This document shows, in pieces, positions 34,201 through 40,543 of a stretch of DNA of 40,543 bases. The position numbers and the translations under genes are program-made. Each line of letters opens with the position of its first letter. Positions within the stretch are counted from its first letter, which is position 1. Source of the DNA: a virus; IMG/VR virus record IMGVR_UViG_3300021368_002493, positions 1 through 40,543 of that record; one strand, 5' to 3'. Under the pieces are notes generated by a model. That model ran no database searches. It saw only the letters and a list, made by a program, of their open reading frames with translations, and was not told the origin of the DNA.

Positions 34201-37200
34201 AGTTCTCCAATTAGAAAAATCAAAGTAGTATTTGATTATTACACTCATAATGCCAATGGTGATTACTTCGGTGGACAATCTTATTTGAATACTGCATATA
34301 AAGACATCCCCTTCTATGATGCTTTCTATCTAACTGATTTTATTGATTATAGACCTGCTGTTGCTAACAAATTTACTGGTGCTGGAACAGTGAATTCTCC
34401 CGCATCGGTTATTCTCGATAGTTTAGATTTTAACTCCCGTAAGTTTAATTTGGCAGCAGATGCTGAAGCAAATGGTCTCGCTACAGTATTTGATATTCCT
34501 CAGGTAGGAGAAAACTTTAAGTGCGACTTTGAATGGTATCTTCCTAGAGTTGATAAGGTATTCCTTACTCCAGATGGCGATTTCCAAATCATTAAAGGCA
34601 AATCTTCAGAACTTCCTGAAGAACCCGATGATCTTTCTGAGGGCATGTTAGTTGCGGTTCTCAGTCATAGACCTTATGGTTTTGATCCGGATGAAGATGT
34701 TGCTATTAGAAAGTCTGACAATAAGAGATATACGATGAAAGACATCGGATCTCTTGAGCGTCGTCTTGATCAGGTAGAATATTATACCTCTCTTAATATG
34801 TTGGAGAGCGATACTTTAAATACTAAAATCACCGATGCAAACGGTAAGGATCGTCTTAAGAATGGATTTATCGTTGATGACTTTACCGATCACGGCAAAT
34901 CTGAAGTATCTAACGAAGACTTCAACGCTGCCTTAGATTTTGAAGAGGGTAAGTGTCGTGCGTCTCATTATACTGCCAATGTATCATTGGAGGTTAATGA
35001 TACTCTTTCCACCAACATTCAAAAGAGCAATGGTGGTGGTGATGCATCTGATATCATTACTCTACCATTCACTGAAATTGCAATTGCATCTCAACCATAT
35101 GCATCCAGAGTAGAAAACATTAACCCATTTAATGTTTTTGCATACATTGGCAGAATTGACTTAGTTCCTTCTTCTGATGATTGGGTTGATACTGAAAGAC
35201 TTCCAACTAGAGTTACTCAAATTGAAGGTAACTTCAGTGCAGTTGCTTCCGAAATGAATGTCGATCAAAACGGATTCCTTCCTATTCAGTGGAATGCATG
35301 GAGAACAAACTGGACTTCTAGAAGAGTAATCAGTTCCCGAGTCGTTCGTAACAGAGGTTGGTTGCGTCAGGATATTGGTAGATCTCCTAGACCTAATGTT
35401 TGGAGAGGTCGGGGTATGCGTCGTGTTAACCGTGTGAGGCGGATTGAAGTAAGAAGACGCCAAACCAGAACCGGTATCAGAACAAGAGTTGTTCCCAGAA
35501 TTGAGCGTAGAAGTCAAGGGGATCGTATTGTTTCTTCTTCTGTTGTTTCATGGATTAGGTCCAGAAACATTAGAATCACTGCACAAAGACTCAAACCCAG
35601 GACAACATTCTATACTTATTTTGATAAGAGAAATATTAACGCCTACATTACTCCTAAGATTCTTGAACTAATTAAGGATCCTACAGTCGATAGTAGAACC
35701 AATGCAACTCCTTTCCAAAATGGAGAGGTTGTTAGAGGCTTGTCTTCTGGTGCAAGAATGCAGATTACTAGACCAAATGGTTGGTATGAATTCAATCCTT
35801 ATGATGATACTGAACTGCCAGAATCGTATTCTGCAACTACCAATTTTATTAACTTGAATGTCTATAATTCTGCTTTACAGACCAGAGGAAGATTTTTCGG
35901 CAACTTCCAAGTTGGTGAAGTTATTGTAGGATCCTCTGGTGCCAGAGCAGTAGTTCGACGCAGAAGAATCATTACAGATAGGTTTGGTAAATTTAGAGGA
36001 ACATTCTTCATTCCCCCTCCGAGTAGAAGAAATCCTCGCTGGAAAACAGGATCCAGAACTCTCAGAATGACTTCTGAAAAGGGTGATGGCAGGATTCCAG
36101 GAGCAGTCGCATCTTCTGCTGAAGTTACATATGAAGCAAGAGGAACTCTTAATAGAGTTCGTGAAAATGTCCTTGCTATTCGTAATGCAAGAGTTGTCAG
36201 AGATACTGTAACTCAGCGTCGTACTATCAGGTCTGTTAGAACTGAAATCCGTCAGATTGGTTGGTATGACCCTCTTGCACAATCCTTCATTTCGGATGAA
36301 CAAGGTGGTGTATTCATTACTTCAGTAGATATCTACTTTAGAACAAAGGACCCCACTATTCCAGTTTCTATGCAAATTAGAACCATGGAAAATGGTTATC
36401 CAACTACCAATATTCTTCCGTTCTCTGATGTTACCTTAGAACCTGATCAAATTCAGTTGTCGGAAACTGGTGCAATTGCAACCAAATTTACATTCCAAGC
36501 ACCGGTTTATATTAGTCAGTCTGTGGAACATTGCTTTGTTCTTCTTTCCGACTCCAATTCCTATCAGGTTTGGATCTCCAGAATGGGCGAGATTGATATT
36601 ACTGGCGACAGAACAATCTCAGAGCAACCTTATGCAGGTGTTCTGTTTAAGTCACAGAACGCATCTACATGGACTGCTGACCAGTATGAAGATCTTAAGT
36701 TTGTCATTTATCGTGCAGAGTTCGATCGTTCAGGAACAAGTAGATTGGTTCTTAACAATACAGATCTTGAACTTGGTAATAAAGGCATCCTTCAACTCAG
36801 AAAAGATCCTATCCAAACATTCTCTCCTGAATTGAATATTACTTTAAATACTAACAATCCTCTTTCAGTTGGATCTAGAATTTATCAAAAGACTACTCTT
36901 GCTGAAGCTACTGTTACTGCTGTAGACACTGCTCCAGTTGCAGGAACTTTGATCACGGTCGGAGATATTAGCGGAACTTTTGCCCAAGGTTCTGGAACTG
37001 GTGGTAATATTGTTAACCGAATTGTTTCTTCAAACACTTTGGCGACAATTGTATTGTCCGGTGCTCCTACAACAGACTATCAGGTAGGAGAAACTATTAC
37101 TGGTAATTCTTCAAATGCTCCTACAGCAGAAGTTGTTACTTGGACAACTGGAACAAATACATTGACTGTTAGATATGTTTCTGACGAGTTTGCTGCAGGA

Positions 37201-38574
37201 ACAGAGTTGATCACTGGAGGAGTCAGTGGTGCTGAAGGAACAGTTAATACTATTACATACAGTGGTGACACTGTAGTAGGCGGAGTTCCTGTCGATACTT
37301 TCCCCGATCAGGCACCAACATATGCCTCTACACAGAGACATATCAAAGTTCTCCACTCCAACCATTACATGCATGATGGTAAGAACAATGTAACTATTGA
37401 AGGAGTTACATCGGAAGTTTCTCCAACATATTTGACATCTTCTATTTCAAATAGTCAATTGACACTTCCTGTTAATGATGCTAGTGCTTTCCATACCACC
37501 ATCAATGGTTCAGCGGTAAGTCCTACAAATCCTGGATACGCAAGAATTTATAATGCTACTGAAGACCTTGAAGATAGTGCCGAAATCATTAAGTATTCTG
37601 CTATCTCTAATGATGGCAAAGAGATTACTGTTCTTGAAAGAGGTGTCGATAGTACAGCAATTGCACATACTGATGAGACTGTAGTTGAATGTTACAACTT
37701 GGATGGCATTCCTCTCGTTGAAATTAACAAAGATCATACGGCAGTAGCTACTCCTACATTTGACTCCTATGAAATTTCTACTACATCTATTGCCAGACAG
37801 GGAATTATTTCTGGTGGAAGCAATGTGACCGCAACTCAAAATATTCAGTTTGAAATTCTTGCTCCCCAAATTGAAAAAATGCTTCTTCCCCAAACAGATA
37901 TTGAAGCATCTTTCAATGGGATTACAGGAACCTCTATTAATAATGGAACTAGTTTGCCTCAGGAATCGTTCTCTAATGATGGGGTATTTAGAGACATTAC
38001 ATTGAGTGAGGATAACTACTTCGATGTTCCATACTTGATTGCATCTAATATTAATGAGTCATCTGAACTTAGCGGTGCTAAATCATTCAGAATGGACTTG
38101 ATTCTTAAGAGTGAGCAAAACAATCTGTCTCCAGTGATTGATACGGACAGACTGTCTGTTACATGCATTAGTAATAGGATTAATAACCCAACTAATGTTA
38201 ATAGTGCTCTATTGCCGAAGGGAGACGAGCATTCTGCTGCATACATTACTAGAGTTGCTAACTTAGCAAATCCATCAGGATCTATTAAGGTTATGTTTAC
38301 GGGATATCGTCCACCAGGGTCTGAAATTAAAGTCCTATATAGAGTACGACCTGTAGGAACTTCAGACTCGATTGAAGAATTGGGTTATCAGTTCTTCCCA
38401 ACCGAAGGATCTGTTGTTCCCGCACCTACAGAAACTGAGTTATATCAAGATTTTGAATATGAAGTTTCTGGATTAGATTTTGATCAGTATCAAATTAAGG
38501 TCTTGTTTGTATCTCCTAATCAGGCATATTCCCCGATTATTTCTGATATTCGCTGTATTGCTCTTGCTGTATAA
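31291..38574 (+). CDS. gp10-like baseplate protein, DUF4815 family
   Basis: A 2427-residue protein placed after gp8, as T4 gp9/gp10 are. The N terminus MAQNTNLNVTPYYDDFDKDK...PGFPIQARELTTMQSVLQNQ is the start of the DUF4815 domain, a trimeric baseplate and receptor-binding connector in many cyanophages and other phages. Residues 1341-1437 form an extremely arginine-rich stretch (about 31 Arg in 100) that includes SQGDRIVSSSVVSWIRSRNI and then LKPRTTFYTYFDKRNINAY, a known family motif. At about 1658 is GWYDPLAQSFIS followed by GGVFITSVDIYFRTKDP, a gp10-type beta domain. The C terminus has SPVIDTDRLSVTCISNRINN (about 2281) and GYRPPGSEIKVLYR. It overlaps both gp8 and the next gene by one base (TAATG). 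Confidence 0.88.
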   Translation: MAQNTNLNVTPYYDDFDKDKNFYKVLFRPGFPIQARELTTMQSVLQNQIENLGGHLFKDGAMVIPGQVGYDLTVDAIMLQESFLGADVELYRTQLNNLIIEGLTSGVKAKVLFSISETESENGYITLYLKYIESGTEENAEEDNTRQTFLNNEQLVTNVQITFGTTLIEVGSPFAQLLPTDAIKQGSVAYIQPGVYFLRGYFVDVPYQYILLDQYGTTPAYRIGLNVRESIVTPEDDPSLNDNAAGTSNYAAPGAHRFKITADLGKKTIDDDADKDFLELLRIESGEVKKIVDQSAYNEIERSLATRTYEESGDYAVEAFDITVRESLEENDNDGVYEAGETTAQGNAAAENLYAVEFGPGTAYVKGYRIATLSNTYVDLEKPRDTNSLQNTNIPFTAGNYINVTNIYGFPNISGETLTNAYQVVELRDAKTTTPGTAAGNVIGYARAFAFQKDSDPDGVFGNADDIYKLHLFDVQMFTALKLDASKSIAKGSVLIGKNSGAKAYITQAYSNADEMFVYEVEGEFDKGEQLVLNGLDFAVLDEFHSYSFGNARSCACKDESTSNTEFTSDVILEDTLILQGSSFTYDATGGSETITGIQSNFKLDLRPGDRIFFDETKFVDVLSVPPGSLDTQNTDDIFNYIAQTVKVTPGSAAPTAGSYTNLLRYRTGMQGVDNQSLLSEMPKKYVKNVSDESVVVRRTYDSQSVVSSTVSVSLAEGEQFQSISDANYTVVALASTNGSYPVGSEIPLLTGSSNSGSLGYATFGSAERTTIQIENLTNITSVKITATISKNTATRKTKSSNEMFVLNVNKTVEDLVTPKFNLAYSSIYGTRIEDTDISLGIKDAYRLHAVYESYDGNDPVIPSITLVEPTFFATGTIVKGRTSGAEAKVVDFNSGSLKLTIVYLEDTLFQIGETVEGFDSAGEAISAIINDADGSVVEGSRVVTDNYYLEVNQTDFMYNISKIVRKKDVSSPIRKIKVVFDYYTHNANGDYFGGQSYLNTAYKDIPFYDAFYLTDFIDYRPAVANKFTGAGTVNSPASVILDSLDFNSRKFNLAADAEANGLATVFDIPQVGENFKCDFEWYLPRVDKVFLTPDGDFQIIKGKSSELPEEPDDLSEGMLVAVLSHRPYGFDPDEDVAIRKSDNKRYTMKDIGSLERRLDQVEYYTSLNMLESDTLNTKITDANGKDRLKNGFIVDDFTDHGKSEVSNEDFNAALDFEEGKCRASHYTANVSLEVNDTLSTNIQKSNGGGDASDIITLPFTEIAIASQPYASRVENINPFNVFAYIGRIDLVPSSDDWVDTERLPTRVTQIEGNFSAVASEMNVDQNGFLPIQWNAWRTNWTSRRVISSRVVRNRGWLRQDIGRSPRPNVWRGRGMRRVNRVRRIEVRRRQTRTGIRTRVVPRIERRSQGDRIVSSSVVSWIRSRNIRITAQRLKPRTTFYTYFDKRNINAYITPKILELIKDPTVDSRTNATPFQNGEVVRGLSSGARMQITRPNGWYEFNPYDDTELPESYSATTNFINLNVYNSALQTRGRFFGNFQVGEVIVGSSGARAVVRRRRIITDRFGKFRGTFFIPPPSRRNPRWKTGSRTLRMTSEKGDGRIPGAVASSAEVTYEARGTLNRVRENVLAIRNARVVRDTVTQRRTIRSVRTEIRQIGWYDPLAQSFISDEQGGVFITSVDIYFRTKDPTIPVSMQIRTMENGYPTTNILPFSDVTLEPDQIQLSETGAIATKFTFQAPVYISQSVEHCFVLLSDSNSYQVWISRMGEIDITGDRTISEQPYAGVLFKSQNASTWTADQYEDLKFVIYRAEFDRSGTSRLVLNNTDLELGNKGILQLRKDPIQTFSPELNITLNTNNPLSVGSRIYQKTTLAEATVTAVDTAPVAGTLITVGDISGTFAQGSGTGGNIVNRIVSSNTLATIVLSGAPTTDYQVGETITGNSSNAPTAEVVTWTTGTNTLTVRYVSDEFAAGTELITGGVSGAEGTVNTITYSGDTVVGGVPVDTFPDQAPTYASTQRHIKVLHSNHYMHDGKNNVTIEGVTSEVSPTYLTSSISNSQLTLPVNDASAFHTTINGSAVSPTNPGYARIYNATEDLEDSAEIIKYSAISNDGKEITVLERGVDSTAIAHTDETVVECYNLDGIPLVEINKDHTAVATPTFDSYEISTTSIARQGIISGGSNVTATQNIQFEILAPQIEKMLLPQTDIEASFNGITGTSINNGTSLPQESFSNDGVFRDITLSEDNYFDVPYLIASNINESSELSGAKSFRMDLILKSEQNNLSPVIDTDRLSVTCISNRINNPTNVNSALLPKGDEHSAAYITRVANLANPSGSIKVMFTGYRPPGSEIKVLYRVRPVGTSDSIEELGYQFFPTEGSVVPAPTETELYQDFEYEVSGLDFDQYQIKVLFVSPNQAYSPIISDIRCIALAV

Positions 38575-38801
38575 TGGATCAAGTCCCAGTCAAAAATCAT
38601 GAAAATTGGTTTAGGGATCCGACTTCTGGATCCCTGTCCTGTTCGGATACTTCCGAATATGATAAGTACATGAAATCGTATAGAGCAGAACAGAGAAAGG
38701 AAAAGGAAATGCAGACTTTACAAAATGAGGTTTCTGAGTTAAAATCAGAACTGGGTGATATCAAATCCCTTTTACTAACGTTAGTTCAAAAAGATAGTTA
38801 A
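38574..38801 (+). CDS. Small coiled-coil protein after the gp10-like gene
   Basis: A 75-residue protein whose ATG shares a base with the previous stop. The N-terminal half (NHENWFRDPTSGSLSC, then TSEYDKYMKSYRAEQRKE) resembles small proteins commonly found after cyanophage structural genes, and residues 38-72 (EKEMQTLQNEVSELKSELGD and on) are a clear leucine-heptad coiled coil. A chaperone or small virion assembly role is plausible given its location but cannot be shown. Function unknown. Confidence 0.75.
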   Translation: MDQVPVKNHENWFRDPTSGSLSCSDTSEYDKYMKSYRAEQRKEKEMQTLQNEVSELKSELGDIKSLLLTLVQKDS

Positions 38802-38803
38802 TT

Positions 38804-39013
38804 ATGGAAAAAGTTTCCCAAGAAGAAATGTTGTCCCAGTTTAAAGAGCGACTTACGGGACTGGTTACTGAGAATCAAAAACTTAGTGCGAAGATTAAAG
38901 AAAATGAAGTTACTGCATTGAAACTTCAAGGTGCTATTGAAGCATTGGAATATTATACTGCTACGGAGGAAACTGCTTCACATCCTCCAGATGAAGCAGA
39001 AATTGAAGAGTAA
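38804..39013 (+). CDS. Small coiled-coil protein, end of operon
   Basis: A 69-residue protein separated by two bases from the previous gene. Residues 5-47 (EEMLSQFKERLTGLVTENQK and on to LQGAIEALEYY) form a continuous amphipathic helix likely to be a coiled coil; the tail is acidic (HPPDEAEIEE). It ends just before a rho-independent terminator, so it is the last gene of the gp8 late unit. No family function is known to me. Confidence 0.75.
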   Translation: MEKVSQEEMLSQFKERLTGLVTENQKLSAKIKENEVTALKLQGAIEALEYYTATEETASHPPDEAEIEE

Positions 39014-39016
39014 TTT

Positions 39017-39040
39017 AGGGGGACAATAGTCCCCTTTTTT
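39017..39040 (+). terminator. Rho-independent terminator
   Basis: GGGGAC (39019-39024) pairs with GTCCCC (39029-39034) across the four-base loop AATA, followed directly by TTTTTT (39035-39040). It sits a few bases after the stop of the last small coiled-coil gene and before the next late promoter. Confidence 0.93.
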
Positions 39041-39046
39041 ATTACG

Positions 39047-39054
39047 CATAAATA
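39047..39054 (+). promoter_or_regulatory. T4-type late promoter for the tail-fibre gene
   Basis: CATAAATA follows the terminator by six bases and precedes ATG 39088 by 33 bases. The downstream leader AACTCAGAAGCGTATAACAGT parallels that of the promoter at 24285. Confidence 0.8.
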
Positions 39055-39087
39055 ACTCAGAAGCGTATAACAGTGTTGTCGTAAAAA

Positions 39088-40543
39088 ATGGCAAATAGAA
39101 TTCAATTAAGGCGAGGGAACGCTCAGGAATGGGCGAATGTCAACCCCACACTAGCACAAGGTGAACTTGGAATCGAACTCGATACGGGTCGATTTAAGTT
39201 TGGAGATGGTGTTTCTGCATGGAATACGCTTAAATATGAGCGTCCTGTAGAATCGGTTTCTAATACTCCATCTACTCTTGTTCAAAGAGATAGTGATGGA
39301 AACTTTGCTGCAGGTACAGTTACTGCAACACTGATTGGTAATGCTTCTACTGCATCGAGACTTGCATCTCCTCGCCAAATTCAATTGGATGGAGATGTTC
39401 AGGGTTCTGCTATTTTTGATGGATCTCAAAACTTAGTTATCAGCACTCTTACTGCATTAGTATCGACACTTCCTCACTATGATGGTACTAGCACTTCTTC
39501 TGGCACATATACAAAGGTAACAGTTGACGCAAAGGGTCTTGTTACAAACGCTTCTAACCCAACATCTCTCTCTGATTATGGTCTGGATGGAACTGTAGAG
39601 GGTCAATCAGCACAACCATACGATTCAGATCTCGCTTCTTTTTCAGGATTAACTACTACAGGTATTGTTACTAGAGTAAGTGGTGGTAATATTCAAACAA
39701 GAACTATTGTCGGTACTGCTACAAGAATTAATGTTACCAATGGTAATGCGGTTGCAGCAAACCCAGTTATTGATCTGATCACAACTGCCGTTCAAGCAGG
39801 TGATTACAATACAGAATCTTTAACATCCGTATCTGCTGTTGGTGGTAACAATGAACCTTTTGGCACAGAAACTGTAAACGCTACGAAATTTACGGTTGAT
39901 GATTATGGTAGATTAACAAGCGCAACAAATGTACCTATTGCTACTGCTACTGAGGGTAGTAAGTACGCTAGCTATAATGCAGGTACTACATATGCTCGCT
40001 ATGACATCATTGCTAATGCATCGAAAGTTTACCAAGCAATTGCACCAATTAGTGCTGGTGCTGGTGCTCCTACTCATTCCAGTGGTGATACTGGATCATG
40101 GCGTTACCTCGCGGCTGAAGCAACGGAACAGAAGGGACTGGCTTCATTTGCACAGGAAGATTTCGATGTTGACAGCAACGGGCATGTCACAATCGCCGCA
40201 CTAGGTGTAGATAACACACAATTACAAAACAATCGTATTGGTTTCGCTGACGGTAATACCGTAGAGAATTTTGAACTTGATCAAGAACTTACTGCAACCT
40301 CTGGATACAGAGGATTCAATTATCTTAACTATATTAAAGTTAATGATACGAGCGGCAATCTTCTGTTTGGCGCTAATAATACAGGGGACAGTGGCGCTGG
40401 TGAGATTGATGTCAATGTCCGTTCCTATTTTTCTGATCCTGATATTACTCTTGATGGAGCAACTGCTCAGACACTGGATAAGACTGGGGATGGTAACCTT
40501 ACCTTCCAGTTAACTCAAGATTCTTCATCTGCTAGAAACCTTA
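39088..40543 (+). CDS. Tail fibre or receptor-binding protein, N-terminal part
   Basis: An open frame of 485 complete codons starts at ATG 39088 and runs off the right edge. The start MANRIQLRRGNAQEWANVNP, then LAQGELGIELDTGRFKFGDG and VSAWNTLKYE, is the attachment domain seen at the N terminus of many phage tail fibres (Mtd-N type). Residues 50-250 are Thr/Ser-rich with repeated fibre motifs (GSAIFDGSQNLVIST, VTVDAKGLVTNA). Near residues 291-341 the segment YNAGTTYARYDIIANASKVY, followed by GAGAPTHSSGDTGSWRYL, resembles CBM5/12 chitin-binding modules (Y-x-x-G-x-x-Y-x2-x-D-x-V...V-Y-x-A...P...W). No strong ribosome-binding site. Separate promoter and terminator make it its own unit. Function in adsorption is inferred. 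Confidence 0.85.
   Translation, partial: MANRIQLRRGNAQEWANVNPTLAQGELGIELDTGRFKFGDGVSAWNTLKYERPVESVSNTPSTLVQRDSDGNFAAGTVTATLIGNASTASRLASPRQIQLDGDVQGSAIFDGSQNLVISTLTALVSTLPHYDGTSTSSGTYTKVTVDAKGLVTNASNPTSLSDYGLDGTVEGQSAQPYDSDLASFSGLTTTGIVTRVSGGNIQTRTIVGTATRINVTNGNAVAANPVIDLITTAVQAGDYNTESLTSVSAVGGNNEPFGTETVNATKFTVDDYGRLTSATNVPIATATEGSKYASYNAGTTYARYDIIANASKVYQAIAPISAGAGAPTHSSGDTGSWRYLAAEATEQKGLASFAQEDFDVDSNGHVTIAALGVDNTQLQNNRIGFADGNTVENFELDQELTATSGYRGFNYLNYIKVNDTSGNLLFGANNTGDSGAGEIDVNVRSYFSDPDITLDGATAQTLDKTGDGNLTFQLTQDSSSARNL

Overview
This window is a late, structural stretch of a T4-like marine cyanomyovirus, that is, a contractile-tailed phage of Synechococcus or Prochlorococcus. The basis is recognisable T4 baseplate-wedge proteins (gp25, gp6, gp8) in T4-like order, very large cyanophage-type virion proteins between and after them, T4-type late promoters of the form (C/T)ATAAATA, an AT-rich composition, and a flank of small cyanophage-type unknown genes. 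All supported genes lie on the + strand. Everything here is read by eye; homology statements come from remembered family motifs, not a search.

Layout. Positions 1-2570 hold nine or ten small, tightly packed genes, several overlapping by a few bases. Most have no known function; one resembles an AbrB/SpoVT-fold protein. The region also carries three sigma70-like promoters with 17-base spacers (895-923, 1616-1644, 2376-2404) and three copies of the cyanobacterial DnaA-box sequence TTTTCCACA, two of them as an inverted pair. From 2567 the late structural operon begins: gp25 and gp6 (baseplate wedge), then a giant reading frame in the place of T4 gp7. This frame runs from 5067 to 24281 (6404 codon positions after the start, if continuous) but is interrupted once by an in-frame TAA at 7521-7523, with clearly coding sequence on both sides.

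Next come two accessory virion proteins (24314-25531 and 25535-29722), each with a cupredoxin-like domain that retains a full His-Cys-His-Met type 1 copper ligand set, then gp8 (29759-31291), a 2427-residue gp10-like/DUF4815 protein (31291-38574), two short coiled-coil proteins, a rho-independent terminator (39017-39040), a new late promoter, and the start of a tail-fibre gene that runs off the end of the window.

How the genes work together. gp25, gp6 and gp8 with the gp7-position and gp10-position proteins would form the baseplate wedge. The giant and accessory proteins carry repeated GGSGY beta modules, YHYH domains, LamG-like lectin folds, a propeller-like region, an EF-hand-type calcium loop and cupredoxin domains, so they are probably peripheral baseplate or fibre material facing the cell surface. 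Late promoters sit before gp25, before the 405-residue gene, before gp8 and before the tail fibre, dividing the cluster into transcription units.

The most noteworthy observations are the single in-frame stop in the giant gene, the retained copper ligands in two virion proteins, the DnaA-box cluster, and the spread of one set of modules (even into gp8) across neighbouring genes. I did not see CRISPR arrays, tRNAs, insertion sequences, integrases or rRNA.
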